Counted from the first letter of the stretch, positions 24,644 through 34,320 are shown. The stretch: DNA of 64,000 bases from Streptomyces marincola (GCF_020410765.1 NZ_CP084541.1:3290501-3354500); one strand, 5' to 3'. Numbers and translations are program-made. Notes: generated by a model from the sequence alone, not told the origin.

Positions 24644-25606
24644 TCAGTCCTCCGCGCGCGCGGCGGGGACGCGGCCCAGCCGGCCGGCCTGGAAGTCGTC
24701 GAACGCCTGGGCCAGTTCGGCGTGGGTGTTCATCACGAACGGGCCGTAGTGCGCGAACGGCTCCCGGATCGGTAGGCCGCCGAGGAGCACCACGTCGAGC
24801 GCGGGGGTGCGCGCGTCCTGCGCGGCGGCGGCGCGGACGGTGACGGTGTCGCCCGAGCCGAAGACGATCGCCTGGCCCATCTCGACGGGCCTGCCGTCCT
24901 GACCCGCGCTGCCGCGGCCGGCGAGCACGTAGCCGAGGGCGTTGAAGTCGGGCCGCCAGGGCAGCGTGACCTCGGCGCCGGGGGCGAGCGTGGCGTGCAC
25001 GAGGGTGATCGGGGTGTGGGTGACGCCGGGACCCCGGTGCCCGTCGAGCTCCCCGGCGATCAGGCGCAGCACCGCGCCGCCGTCGCCCGAGGTCAGCAGC
25101 CGCACGTTGCCGCCGCCGATGTCCTGGTAGCGCGGCGTGGTCATCTTGTCCTTGGCCGGGAGGTTGACCCACAGCTGTATGCCGTGGAACAGGCCGCCGG
25201 CGAGCACCATTTCCTCCGGTGGCGCCTCGATGTGCAGCAGTCCGGAGCCCGCCGTCATCCACTGGGTGTCGCCGCCGTTGATGACGCCGCCGCCGCCCTC
25301 GGAGTCCTGGTGCACGAACGTGCCGTCGATCAGGTAGGTGACGGTCTCGAAGCCCCGGTGCGGATGCCACGGGGTCCCCTTCGGCTCGCCCGCCGCGTAT
25401 TCGACCTCGCCCATCTGGTCCATGAGGATGAACGGGTCGAGCCTGCGGTGGCTGATGCCGGCGAACGCGCGGCGCACGGGGAAGCCCTCGCCCTCGAAGC
25501 CGGCCGGGGCGGTGGCCACCGCCTGGACGGGCCGCGGGCGGGCCTGCGGCGGGGGCGTGGTGACGCGGGGCAGGGTGAGCGGGTTCTCCACGGTGACCGC
25601 GGGCAT
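24644..25606 (-). CDS. Pirin family protein
   Basis: A 320-aa two-cupin protein of the pirin family. The N-terminal cupin carries the metal-site HPHRGFETVTYLIDG and HQDSEGG signatures, followed by the usual GGLFHGIQLWVNLP. Pirins are iron-binding; some have quercetinase activity, others act as redox-dependent regulators. AGGAGGT lies 5 bases before ATG 25606. An AAGTT...AACT element about 45 bp upstream may be a MarR-type operator. Confidence 0.92.
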   Translation of the reverse strand: MPAVTVENPLTLPRVTTPPPQARPRPVQAVATAPAGFEGEGFPVRRAFAGISHRRLDPFILMDQMGEVEYAAGEPKGTPWHPHRGFETVTYLIDGTFVHQDSEGGGGVINGGDTQWMTAGSGLLHIEAPPEEMVLAGGLFHGIQLWVNLPAKDKMTTPRYQDIGGGNVRLLTSGDGGAVLRLIAGELDGHRGPGVTHTPITLVHATLAPGAEVTLPWRPDFNALGYVLAGRGSAGQDGRPVEMGQAIVFGSGDTVTVRAAAAQDARTPALDVVLLGGLPIREPFAHYGPFVMNTHAELAQAFDDFQAGRLGRVPAARAED

Positions 25607-25649
25607 GGCAACCTCCTGGGCGTGTCTGCCGTCGGAACACCATCAGAAT

Positions 25650-25665
25650 AGTTGAACAGTAAACT
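25650..25665. promoter_or_regulatory. Possible MarR-type operator upstream of the pirin gene
   Basis: AGTTGAACAGTAAACT is an imperfect inverted repeat in the most AT-rich patch of this gap, about 45 bp before the pirin start. No MarR gene is adjacent, so this is tentative. Confidence 0.3.
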
Positions 25666-25702
25666 TCTGTCGAGACGTCACGGCCCCGGAAGCCGCAGAG
25701 GC

Positions 25703-26197
25703 TCAGCCGTAGAGGCGGCGCATCGTGTAGTCGACCATCTCCTCGACGGACTTCGCGTCGAGCACCAGGCGGTGCTCGCCCTCCATGTCGAGGGCGAAGC
25801 CGTAGCCGCCGGGCAGCAGGTCGAGCACCTCGCCCCCGGTGACGGTGAAGTAGCGCGACTCCTTGCCCGCGTAGCGGCGCAGCTCCTTCAGCGAGGTGAA
25901 CAGCGGGATCACCGGCTGCCGCGTGTTGTGCAGCGCGAGGAATCCGGGGTTCTCGCCGCGCGGGCAGTAGATCTTGGCGCTGAGGAAGATGTCGTGGAAC
26001 TCCTCGCTCGACATCGCGCCAGAGGTGTACGCCCGCAGCGCGTCCACCAGCGAGGGAGGCGCGGGCGCCGCCGCCGCGGGGGCCGACGACTGCTGTTCGG
26101 GGTACAGCTGCTGGCCGCCGTACCCGGCGGCGGCGGGGGGCTGCTGCACCCCGTAGGGCTGCTGGCCGGCGTAGCCCGGCTGGTCGTAGCCGTACAT
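25703..26197 (-). CDS. SseB-family protein with Gly/Tyr/Pro/Gln-rich N-terminus
   Basis: A 164-aa protein. Residues 1-45 are low-complexity (GYDQPGYAGQQPYG-like). Residues about 50-160 fit the SseB N-terminal domain (CPRGENPGFLALHNTRQPVIPLFTS, then GGEVLDLLPGGYGFALD). The SseB domain has no clear enzymatic role. No ribosome binding site is visible at ATG 26197, so a leaderless message is possible. It lies divergent from the acyl-CoA dehydrogenase gene. Confidence 0.78.
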   Translation of the reverse strand: MYGYDQPGYAGQQPYGVQQPPAAAGYGGQQLYPEQQSSAPAAAAPAPPSLVDALRAYTSGAMSSEEFHDIFLSAKIYCPRGENPGFLALHNTRQPVIPLFTSLKELRRYAGKESRYFTVTGGEVLDLLPGGYGFALDMEGEHRLVLDAKSVEEMVDYTMRRLYG

Positions 26198-26255
26198 GTG
26201 AGAAAGAGTACGGGCCGCTTCGGCGGGCGTTCCGCTTGCTTCTTATTACCGATGG

Positions 26256-26274
26256 GTAGCATCATGGATGCTAC
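26256..26274. promoter_or_regulatory. Inverted repeat, probable operator of the acyl-CoA dehydrogenase
   Basis: GTAGCATCATGGATGCTAC is a 19-bp inverted repeat with 8-bp perfect arms, placed 33 bp before the acyl-CoA dehydrogenase start. ACCGATGGGTAG and CTACTACCCGGT flank it and may belong to a larger TetR-type site. Confidence 0.5.
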
Positions 26275-26307
26275 TACCCGGTACACGCCAGCAACGGAGT
26301 CGCCGCC

Positions 26308-28137
26308 ATGGGGCACTACACGTCGAATCTCCGAGACATCGAGTTCAACCTGTTCGAGGTCCTTGGCCGCGACGCGGTGTACGGGACGGGTCCGTTCGAG
26401 GAGACCGACCCCGAGACCGCGCGGAGCATGCTCGCCGAGATCACCCGCCTCGCCGAGAACGAACTGGCCGCCTCCTACGAGGACGCCGACCGCAACCCGC
26501 CGGTCTTCGACCCCGCGACCCACACCGCGCCGCTGCCGGAGTCGTTCAAGCGCAGCTACCACGCCTACATGGACGCCGAGTGGTGGCGCATGAGCATCGG
26601 CGAGGAGCTGGGCGGCCTCACCGCCCCCCGCTCGCTGGTGTGGGCCGCGGGCGAGAACGTGCTGGGCGCCAACCCGGCGATCTGGATGTACGCCTCGGGC
26701 CCGACGTTCGGCCGCGTCCTGTACGACGAGGCCACCGAGGAGCAGAAGAAGATCGCCCAGCTGATGGTGGACCGCCGCTGGGGCTCCACGATGGTGCTCA
26801 CCGAGCCCGACGCGGGCTCCGACGTCGGCGCCGGCCGGGCCAAGGCCGTGCGGCAGGACGACGGCTCCTGGCACATCGAGGGCGTCAAGCGCTTCATCAC
26901 CTCGGGTGAGCACGACCTCAGCGAGAACATCGTCCACTTCGTGCTCGCCAGGCCCGAGGGCCACGGCCCCGGCACCAAGGGCCTGTCGCTGTTCATCGTG
27001 CCCAAGTACGACTTCGACTGGGACACCGGCGAACTGGGGGCGCGCAACGGCGTGTACGCCACCAACGTCGAGCACAAGATGGGCCTGAAGGTCTCCAACA
27101 CCTGCGAGATGACGTTCGGCGCCCACGGCACCCCGGCCAAGGGCTGGCTGCTGGGCGAGAAGCACGACGGCATCCGCCAGATGTTCAAGATCATCGAGTT
27201 CGCGCGCATGATGGTCGGCACGAAGGCCATCGCGACCCTCTCCACGGGCTACCTCAACGCCCTGGCCTACGCCAAGGAGCGCGTGCAGGGCCCCGACCTG
27301 ACGCAGTTCGCGGACAAGACCGCGCCGCGCGTCACCATCACGCACCACCCCGACGTGCGCCGTTCGCTCATGACGCAGAAGGCGTACGCCGAGGGCATGC
27401 GCGCCCTGATGCTGTACACCGCGAGCGTCCAGGACGACATCCTGGTCAAGCAGGCCGCGGGCGAGGACGCGTCGGCCGACGAGGCGCTCAACGACCTGCT
27501 GCTGCCCATCGTCAAGGGCTACGGCTCCGAGCGGTCCTACGCGCAGCTCGCCGAGTCCCTCCAGACCCTGGGCGGCTCCGGCTACCTCCAGGACTACCCG
27601 ATCGAGCAGTACATCAGGGACGCCAAGATCGACACCCTGTACGAGGGCACCACCGCCATCCAGGGCCAGGACTTCTTCTTCCGCAAGATCGTCCGCAACC
27701 AGGGCGTCGCGCTGTCCGCGCTCGCCGAGGAGATCAGGAAGTTCCTCGCCGAGGACTCCGGCGGCCAGGAGCTGACCGCGGCCCGCGAGCTGCTCGGCCG
27801 CGCCGTGGGCGACCTGGAGGCCACCGTCGGCGTGCTGCTGACGGACCTCGCCGCCACCGAGAAGGACGTCCGCTCGCTCTACAAGGTCGGCCTGAACACC
27901 ACGTCGTTCCTCATGGCCGCGGGCGACGTCGTCGTCGGCTACCTGCTGCTGCGCGGCGCCGCCGTGGCCGCCGCGAAGCTGCCCGAGGCGACCGGGCGCG
28001 ACGCCGCGTTCTACGCCGGCAAGATCGCCGCCGCCCGGCACTTCGCCGCCACCGTCCTGCCCGGCGTCGCCGTGGTCAGGGCGACGGCGGAGACCACCGA
28101 CCTGTCCCTGATGGACCTGGACGAGTCGGCGTTCTGA
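26308..28137 (+). CDS. Acyl-CoA dehydrogenase (long form, FadE-like)
   Basis: A 609-aa FAD-dependent enzyme that oxidises acyl-CoA to enoyl-CoA in fatty-acid beta-oxidation. It shows STMVLTEPDAGSDVG and the substrate/FAD loop (KRFITSGEHDL). Glu in QYIRDAKIDTLYEGTTAIQ occupies the position of the FadE catalytic region. The C-terminus has an extra helical domain, making it about 200 aa longer than short-chain enzymes. GGAG lies 9 bases before ATG 26308. An inverted repeat at 26256-26274 suggests TetR-type control; no regulator is adjacent. Confidence 0.93.
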   Translation: MGHYTSNLRDIEFNLFEVLGRDAVYGTGPFEETDPETARSMLAEITRLAENELAASYEDADRNPPVFDPATHTAPLPESFKRSYHAYMDAEWWRMSIGEELGGLTAPRSLVWAAGENVLGANPAIWMYASGPTFGRVLYDEATEEQKKIAQLMVDRRWGSTMVLTEPDAGSDVGAGRAKAVRQDDGSWHIEGVKRFITSGEHDLSENIVHFVLARPEGHGPGTKGLSLFIVPKYDFDWDTGELGARNGVYATNVEHKMGLKVSNTCEMTFGAHGTPAKGWLLGEKHDGIRQMFKIIEFARMMVGTKAIATLSTGYLNALAYAKERVQGPDLTQFADKTAPRVTITHHPDVRRSLMTQKAYAEGMRALMLYTASVQDDILVKQAAGEDASADEALNDLLLPIVKGYGSERSYAQLAESLQTLGGSGYLQDYPIEQYIRDAKIDTLYEGTTAIQGQDFFFRKIVRNQGVALSALAEEIRKFLAEDSGGQELTAARELLGRAVGDLEATVGVLLTDLAATEKDVRSLYKVGLNTTSFLMAAGDVVVGYLLLRGAAVAAAKLPEATGRDAAFYAGKIAAARHFAATVLPGVAVVRATAETTDLSLMDLDESAF

Positions 28138-28208
28138 CCGGCGGGCCCGGCGCGCGGGGAAGCCGCCCGCCGCCGGGCCGCCCGGCGCCCGCGGGCGCCC
28201 CCGAGGCC

Positions 28209-28241
28209 GGGCCCGGCGCGTACCCCCCGCGCGCCGGGCCC
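28209..28241. terminator. GC-rich hairpin after the acyl-CoA dehydrogenase
   Basis: GGGCCCGGCGCG (28209-28220) pairs with CGCGCCGGGCCC (28230-28241). A further copy of the left arm at 28143-28159 can form an alternative 17-bp pairing with 28225-28241. Confidence 0.7.
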
Positions 28242-28294
28242 TTCCCCCGGCACGGCCGTGCCGCGCACCGGACGCGGGTTCGTATGCTGCTGTC

Positions 28295-29578
28295 ATGACT
28301 GCACCGTTCGACCACGCCCACACCGACGACCTCATGGGCTTCCTCGCCGCGTCGCCGTCCCCGTACCACGCGGTGGCGAGTGCCGTGGAGCGCCTGGAGA
28401 AGTCGGGGTTCCGGCGGGTCGAGGAGACCGCGGCCTGGGACGGCGCGCCCGGCGGCCGTTACGTGCAGCGCGGCGGGGCGCTCATCGCGTGGTTCGTGCC
28501 CGAGTCCGCGGGGCCCGCGACGGGCTTCCGCATCATCGGGGCGCACACCGACTCCCCGAACCTGCGCGTCAAGCCGGTGCCCGACACCGGCCGCGCCGGC
28601 TGGAAGCAGATCGCCGTCGAGATCTACGGCGGCACGCTGCTCAACACGTGGCTCGACCGCGACCTCGGCCTCTCGGGACGGCTGACGCTGCGCGGCGGCG
28701 GCAGCACGCTCGTGAACGCCGACCGGCCGCTGCTGCGCGTCCCGCAGCTGGCCGTCCACCTCGACCGCGGCGTGAACGACGGGCTCAAGCTCGACCGGCA
28801 GCAGCACATGACGCCGCTGTGGGGCCTCGGCGCCCCGCGCGAGGGCGAGTTGATCGAGTTCCTCGCCGCCGAGGCGGGCGTCGCGCCGGGCGACGTCCTC
28901 GGCTTCGACCTCATGGCCCACAGCGTGGAGCCGCCCGCCTACCTCGGCCGCGACCGCGAGCTGATGGCCGGGCCCCGCCTGGACAACCTGCTCTCCGTGC
29001 ACGCCGCGACCGCCGCGCTCATCGCCGCCGCGGCGGCCGGCGACCTGGACCACATCCCGGTGCTCGCCGCGTTCGACCACGAGGAGAACGGCAGCACCTC
29101 CGACACCGGCGCCCAGGGCCCGCTGCTCGGCCGGGTGCTGAAGCGGTCGGTCGCCGCGCGCGGCGGCGGCTACGACGACCGCGCCCGCGCGTTCGCCCGG
29201 TCGTTCTGCCTGTCCTCCGACACCGGCCACGCCGTGCACCCCAACTACCCCGAGCGGCACGACCCGACGCACCACCCGCGCGCCGGGGGCGGCCCCATCC
29301 TCAAGACCAACGTCAACCAGCGCTACGCCACCGACGGCGAGGGGCGGGCCGAGTTCGTCGCCGCGTGCGAGCGCGCGGGCGTGCCGTGGCAGCCGTTCGT
29401 ATCCAACAACTCCGTGCCCTGCGGCACCACGATCGGCCCGCTCACGGCCGCGCGGCACGGCATCGCCACCGTCGACGTCGGCGTCGCGATCCTGTCCATG
29501 CACTCCGCGCGCGAACTGTGCGCCGCCGTCGACCCGTTCCTCCTGGCCAACGCGATGGCCGCGTTCCTGCGCCCCTGA
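28295..29578 (+). CDS. M18 family aminopeptidase
   Basis: A 427-aa zinc metallopeptidase that removes N-terminal residues from peptides. It carries the family metal and catalytic signatures: GAHTDSPNLR near residue 87, an Asp in LDNLLS, DHEENGSTSD with the catalytic and ligand Glu, and HSAREL near the C-terminus. No ribosome binding site is seen, but TATGCT at 28283-28288 lies 6 bases before the ATG, as expected for a leaderless message. Confidence 0.93.
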   Translation: MTAPFDHAHTDDLMGFLAASPSPYHAVASAVERLEKSGFRRVEETAAWDGAPGGRYVQRGGALIAWFVPESAGPATGFRIIGAHTDSPNLRVKPVPDTGRAGWKQIAVEIYGGTLLNTWLDRDLGLSGRLTLRGGGSTLVNADRPLLRVPQLAVHLDRGVNDGLKLDRQQHMTPLWGLGAPREGELIEFLAAEAGVAPGDVLGFDLMAHSVEPPAYLGRDRELMAGPRLDNLLSVHAATAALIAAAAAGDLDHIPVLAAFDHEENGSTSDTGAQGPLLGRVLKRSVAARGGGYDDRARAFARSFCLSSDTGHAVHPNYPERHDPTHHPRAGGGPILKTNVNQRYATDGEGRAEFVAACERAGVPWQPFVSNNSVPCGTTIGPLTAARHGIATVDVGVAILSMHSARELCAAVDPFLLANAMAAFLRP

Positions 29579-29692
29579 CCGGCCGCCGGCCGGCGCGCTC
29601 CTGGGACCCGGCCGGCCCCCCGGCCGTCGCGGCCCTGACGACGGCTCGTCACCGAGTCGTGAAACACGCCCGTCATCGTGGTGTTCACGGGG

Positions 29693-29727
29693 CCGGGCGG
29701 CACCGCACTGCACTGCGGTCCGCCCGG
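29693..29727. terminator. Hairpin terminator after the M18 peptidase
   Basis: CCGGGCGG and ACCGCA (29693-29707, one bulged C) pair with TGCGGTCCGCCCGG (29714-29727) around a 6-base loop. The rest of the 276-bp gap shows no gene. Confidence 0.65.
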
Positions 29728-29854
29728 TCCCGCAAGTGGCTCCCCCCTGCGCCCGCCCCCTAGGATTCGTCTCCGAGAAGCATTCACCGGCCACGCCGAC
29801 GCGGCGTACCGTGTGAGCACACCCGACCAGCGACGAACCGCCACGAGGGGTCCC

Positions 29855-30679
29855 GTGACCGTGCACCCGAGCCTTCAGCCGTCCATCGACGCCTGGACAC
29901 AATCCATCGAGGCGATATCCGAACTGGCTTCGTCACTGGTGGACGGCGAGTGGAACCGGGCCACCGAGTGCCCCGGCTGGTCGGTGCGCGACGTCGTGTC
30001 GCACGTGATCGGCGGCGAGTGCGAGGCGCTGGGCGACCCGCGCCCCATCCACACCCTGCCGCGCGACCTCTACCACGTGACCGACGAGACCACGCGGTAC
30101 ATGGAGGTGCAGGTCGACGTCAGGCGGCACCACACGGGCCCGGAGATGACCAGCGAGCTGGAGTACACCATCATCCGCAGGTCGCGCCAGCTGCGGAACG
30201 AGCGCCGCAAGCCCGAGGACATCGTCTCGCACCCGCTGCACGGCAAGATGCCGCTCCAGGACTTCCTCGACTGGCGGGTGTTCGACGTGTGGACGCACGA
30301 GCAGGACCTGCGCCGCGCGCTGCGCCGCCCGGGGAACCTCGACACCGCCGCCGCGCACGTCGCCCGCGACGTGCTGCTCGGCCGGCTGCCCAAGGTGATC
30401 GCCGAGGACGCGGGCGCGCCGAAGAAGTCCGCGGTGGTCTTCGACGTGGGCGGCCCGGTGGAGTTCCTGCGCACCGTGCGCGTCGACGAGCACGGCAACG
30501 GCACGGTGGACAGCAGCCCCTCGCTCGGACCGATCGTGACGTTCACGACGGACTGGGAGACGTTCGTGCGGCTCACCAGCGGCCGGGTGCGCGCCAAGAA
30601 GGTCGCGGACAAGCTGAGGATCGAGGGCGACACGGACCTCGCCGAGCGCATCGTCAACGGGTTCGCGCCGACGCACTGA
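29855..30679 (+). CDS. Mycothiol-dependent maleylpyruvate isomerase-family protein
   Basis: A 274-aa DinB/MDMPI-type protein. The N-terminal helical-bundle domain has ATECPGWSVRDVVSHVIGGE, whose His is one of the expected metal ligands, and FDVWTHEQDLR, which supplies another. The C-terminus is the MDMPI C-like domain. Family members use mycothiol in isomerase or transferase reactions; the substrate here is unknown. GTG 29855 is preceded by GAGGGG 4 bases upstream. It is a single gene, convergent with a kinase. Confidence 0.85.
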   Translation: MTVHPSLQPSIDAWTQSIEAISELASSLVDGEWNRATECPGWSVRDVVSHVIGGECEALGDPRPIHTLPRDLYHVTDETTRYMEVQVDVRRHHTGPEMTSELEYTIIRRSRQLRNERRKPEDIVSHPLHGKMPLQDFLDWRVFDVWTHEQDLRRALRRPGNLDTAAAHVARDVLLGRLPKVIAEDAGAPKKSAVVFDVGGPVEFLRTVRVDEHGNGTVDSSPSLGPIVTFTTDWETFVRLTSGRVRAKKVADKLRIEGDTDLAERIVNGFAPTH

Positions 30680-30783
30680 ACCGTCCGCGCACGCCGCACG
30701 CTCCGGCCGCGGCCACCGCACGGCGCGGGGCGCCGAGGACGCCGCCCACCCGCCGGCCGCCCGCCGACCGGTCCGGCCCCGGC

Positions 30784-32445
30784 TCAGCTCACGCGCTCGT
30801 TGCCGGTGGACACGGTCAGCTCGAACTCGTCCTCCTCCGGGTCGTACGGCTCGCCGGGCGCGGGGTTCTGGCGCAGCACCATGCCCTCGCCCTTGATGAC
30901 CTCGTCCTCGTAGTGCAGTTCCTCGTCGTAGGACCAGCCCGCCGCGCGCAGGCACGCCTTGACCGAGTCGATGTGGAAGTCGTAGAAGTCGGGGGCGGTC
31001 AGCGCGCCGGGATGCTCCTCCTGGTCGTAGTGGTTCGCCGCGCTCACGCACGCCGACGGCTGGATGGCCTGCTCCGGGTCGCCCGGCGTGTACCGGCGCT
31101 CGCGTTCCGTGGGTTCCTGGGAGACCTCGGCCCCTTCCGCGTCCCCGCCCTGGCCCGTGCTCCCGCCGCTGCCGCCCGCCTGGTCCTCGCCGCCGCCGTC
31201 GTCCCCGCCGTTCATCAGTGCCAGCACGGCGACCGCCGCGACCAGCGCGGTCGCCACCACGGCCGCCGTGGCCACCAGCCACGAGCCGCCGCGGCGCCCG
31301 TCCCCGCCGCCCGAGGTGAGCCGCGTCTCGGGAACGGCGCCCGTCGCGCCGTGCGGCGCGCCGCCGTAGGGGGGCGCGGCGTTCTGCGCCGGGTGCGGGT
31401 AGCCGTAGCCGCCCGGGGGCGGCTGCGCCGGCGCGTAGGGGGTGGCGTAGCCGCCGGGCGGCGGCGTCGGGCTGCCGAACTGCGGGAACACCGCGTTCGA
31501 CACGGCGGCCCCGCTGTTGGACGGGGCCTGCGCGCCCGGCACGATGCTCGGGGCCGCGCCGGTGAGGGCGCCGGCCACGCGCCGGCACTCGTCGGCGAAC
31601 ACCTGGGCCGAGGGGAAGCGGTCGTTCGGGTTCTTCTGGAGGGCGCGCGCCACGAGCGCGTCGACGGCCGGGGGCACCGAGGCGTTGATGGTGGACGGCG
31701 CCTGCGGCTCCTCCTGCACATGCGCGTAGGCGATGGCGAGCGCGGACTCCGCGTCGAACACCAGCCGCCCGGTGAGCAGTTCGAAGAGCATGACGCCCAC
31801 CGAGTACAGGTCGGACCTGGCGTCCACGCCGCGGCCGAGCGCCTGTTCCGGCGAGAGGTAGTGCGGGGTCCCGACCACCATGCCGGTCTGCGTCATCGCG
31901 GCGACCCCGGACTGCATGGCCCGCGCGATGCCGAAGTCCATGACCTTCACCACATCGCGGCGGGTCAGCATGACGTTCCCCGGCTTGATGTCCCGGTGCA
32001 CCAGCTCCATCTCGTGGCTGATGTCGAGCGCGGCCAGCACGTCCGCGGTGATGCGCAGGGCCTTGTCGGCCGGCATCGCGCCGTACCGCTCGACGTCCCG
32101 CTCCAGCTCGGCGCCGAGCGAACGGCCCTCGACGTACTCCATGACGATGTAGGGCACCAGCGCCCCGTCGATCCGGTCCTCGCCGGTGTCGTACACGGAG
32201 ACGATGTTGGTGTGGGTGAGCTTCGCGACGGACTGCGCCTCGCGTTTGAAGCGCTCGCGGAAGGCGTCCTCACGTGCGAGTTCCGCGTGCATCGTCTTGA
32301 TCGCGACCCGCCGCTCCAGGACCGTGTCCCAGGCCAGATGCACGGACGCCATGCCGCCCCTGCCGACGACGTCCAACAGCTGGTAGCGGCCGCCCCCCAC
32401 GGAGGGCCCTCTATGGTTTCCCGGCGGCCTGGCGTGGTCACTCAT
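30784..32445 (-). CDS. Membrane-anchored Ser/Thr protein kinase with one PASTA-like domain
   Basis: A 553-aa Hanks-type kinase. The kinase domain covers about residues 20-280, with the Gly loop GRGGMAS, Lys50, H150-R-D152 and D170-F-G. A Pro/Gly/Tyr-rich linker leads to one membrane segment (about 400-425). The outer part has an acidic linker and a C-terminal PASTA-like repeat (about 490-550). Such kinases sense cell-wall fragments or regulate growth. It is divergent from a second kinase with shared features (MTQTGMV activation loop), suggesting an old duplication. Confidence 0.93.
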   Translation of the reverse strand: MSDHARPPGNHRGPSVGGGRYQLLDVVGRGGMASVHLAWDTVLERRVAIKTMHAELAREDAFRERFKREAQSVAKLTHTNIVSVYDTGEDRIDGALVPYIVMEYVEGRSLGAELERDVERYGAMPADKALRITADVLAALDISHEMELVHRDIKPGNVMLTRRDVVKVMDFGIARAMQSGVAAMTQTGMVVGTPHYLSPEQALGRGVDARSDLYSVGVMLFELLTGRLVFDAESALAIAYAHVQEEPQAPSTINASVPPAVDALVARALQKNPNDRFPSAQVFADECRRVAGALTGAAPSIVPGAQAPSNSGAAVSNAVFPQFGSPTPPPGGYATPYAPAQPPPGGYGYPHPAQNAAPPYGGAPHGATGAVPETRLTSGGGDGRRGGSWLVATAAVVATALVAAVAVLALMNGGDDGGGEDQAGGSGGSTGQGGDAEGAEVSQEPTERERRYTPGDPEQAIQPSACVSAANHYDQEEHPGALTAPDFYDFHIDSVKACLRAAGWSYDEELHYEDEVIKGEGMVLRQNPAPGEPYDPEEDEFELTVSTGNERVS

Positions 32446-32510
32446 CTGGTCGTTCCCCCTTGGCGGATTCGCTCCCCCGCACCGGCAGGGCGCGGAGTCC
32501 TCCGCCGCGC

Positions 32511-32537
32511 ATAATACGGACTGCTCCTGCGGTCCAA
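32511..32537 (-). promoter_or_regulatory. Possible promoter of the first kinase
   Basis: On the minus strand, TTGGAC (32532-32537) is followed 15 bases later by TATTAT (32511-32516), in the only AT-rich spot of the 231-bp gap between the kinases. The short spacing lowers confidence. Confidence 0.35.
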
Positions 32538-32676
32538 GTCTGCCTCAGCCCCGGGGCGCTCCCAAGGCGCGCCGGGCCCGTTGCCCCGTCCCCGGCCGCC
32601 CCGGAGCCAACTTGTCAGCGCGGCCCCCGAGCGGGTTTGATGGCCGCGAGAACCTGGCTTACCACGGTGAGGGCTG

Positions 32677-34320
32677 ATGGCACACGAGCAAGGCGCTGCG
32701 GGCTCAGGCGAGGACGAGCCCGGAGCGGCCGGCAGCGACGTGCCCGACTCCCCGGAGTCGTGGGGCGACAACGGGCTGGTCGGCGACGGGCGTTACCGGC
32801 TGACGTACCGCCTGGGCCGGGGCGGCATGGCGGAGGTGTTCGCCGCCGAGGACGTCAGGCTCGGCCGGCCCGTCGCCGTCAAGCTGCTGCGCTCCGACCT
32901 GGCGCAGGACCCGGTGTCCAAGGCCCGCTTCACGCGCGAGGCCCAGTCCGTCGCGGGGCTCAACCACCACGCCGTCGTCGCCGTCTACGACTCGGGCGAG
33001 GAGACCGTCGGCCGCCACGTGGTGCCCTACATCGTGATGGAGGTCGTGCACGGCCAGACCATCAGGGAACTCCTGATGAGCGCCGAGGGCCCGCCCGTCG
33101 AGCAGTCGCTCGTCATCGTCTCCGGCGTGCTCGAAGCCCTGGCCTACAGCCACCACCACGGGATCGTCCACCGCGACATCAAGCCGGCCAACGTCATCAT
33201 CACCGAGTCCGGCGCCGTCAAGGTGATGGACTTCGGCATCGCCCGCGCGCTGCACGGCGCGGCGCAGACCATGACGCAGACCGGCATGGTCATGGGCACC
33301 CCGCAGTACCTGTCCCCCGAGCAGGCGCTCGGCAAGGCCATCGACACCCGCTCCGACCTGTACGCGGTCGGCTGCCTGCTGTACGAGCTGCTGACGCTGC
33401 GCCCGCCGTTCATCGGCGAGAGCCCGCTCGCGGTGGTCTACCAGCACGTCCAGGACATGCCCAAACTGCCGTCCGAGGTGTCCTCCAACGCGCCGCCGGA
33501 GCTGGACGGCCTGGTGATGCGTTCGCTGGCCAAGGAGCCCGAGGACCGCTTCCAGTCCGCCGAGGAGATGCGCGGCCTGGTGCAGTACGCGCTGCGCATG
33601 CTCCAGGAGCACGGCGGGCACACCGGCGGCCTGTGGAACACGGGGTCCGTCACCGGCGGGGCCACCCCGCCGATGGGCACGCCGGCCGCCCCGGCGCGGG
33701 CCGCCCACGCGGACACGCCGACCAGCCAGTACGCGGCGCCGCTGCTCATGGGCAACCAGGGCGGCGCGGGCGACGGCGACACCCCGGCCGGGTCCGGTGG
33801 GAACGGGCGGCGCGGCCGGATGATCCTCGTCGCGCTGCTCGCCGTCGTGGCCATCGGCACGGGCGTGCTCGTGGCGGCCAACCTCGGCGGCGACGACACC
33901 GCGGACAACCCGCCGGCGCCGACGCCGACCGCCGAGACGACCGGGCCCACCGAGGAGGAGTCGGAGCCGGAGGCCCCGCCGGAGACCGAGGACGACGTCG
34001 AGGACGCGCCGGATAACGACTACGACCCGCCGCAGTACGAGAACGACGACGATGACTGGTCGCGGCCCGACACCGGCGGCCGGCCGCCCGGCTCGGGGGA
34101 GGGCGAGCCGACCCAGGAGGAGACGGTCGATCCCACGCCGCCCGACGAGACGGTCGAGCCCACGCAGCCCGTCGACCCCACTCCGCCCCCGACCGGCGAC
34201 CCCGGGGACCCCGGTGACGGCGGCGGCGACGGCGATGAGGACGACGGCGGGACGAACACCGGAGCGCCGGGCGGCGGCGGCGAGGAGCCGCCGACGGGGC
34301 CAGGTGTCGGCGGTCCCTGA
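32677..34320 (+). CDS. Membrane-anchored Ser/Thr protein kinase with acidic outer tail
   Basis: A 547-aa Hanks-type kinase: Lys69, H165-R-D167 and D185-F-G in a kinase domain at about residues 38-300, and one membrane segment at about 384-408. Instead of PASTA domains it has an outer tail of about 135 aa rich in Asp, Glu, Pro, Thr and Gly, probably disordered and negatively charged. The 3' end overlaps the phosphotransferase gene by 17 bases. It is divergent from the PASTA-type kinase. Confidence 0.92.
   Translation: MAHEQGAAGSGEDEPGAAGSDVPDSPESWGDNGLVGDGRYRLTYRLGRGGMAEVFAAEDVRLGRPVAVKLLRSDLAQDPVSKARFTREAQSVAGLNHHAVVAVYDSGEETVGRHVVPYIVMEVVHGQTIRELLMSAEGPPVEQSLVIVSGVLEALAYSHHHGIVHRDIKPANVIITESGAVKVMDFGIARALHGAAQTMTQTGMVMGTPQYLSPEQALGKAIDTRSDLYAVGCLLYELLTLRPPFIGESPLAVVYQHVQDMPKLPSEVSSNAPPELDGLVMRSLAKEPEDRFQSAEEMRGLVQYALRMLQEHGGHTGGLWNTGSVTGGATPPMGTPAAPARAAHADTPTSQYAAPLLMGNQGGAGDGDTPAGSGGNGRRGRMILVALLAVVAIGTGVLVAANLGGDDTADNPPAPTPTAETTGPTEEESEPEAPPETEDDVEDAPDNDYDPPQYENDDDDWSRPDTGGRPPGSGEGEPTQEETVDPTPPDETVEPTQPVDPTPPPTGDPGDPGDGGGDGDEDDGGTNTGAPGGGGEEPPTGPGVGGP

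Noticed and set aside
28144..29902. Long minus-strand ORFs over the M18 peptidase and acyl-CoA dehydrogenase
   Set aside because: They are GC-driven antisense frames; the plus-strand genes carry all family motifs.
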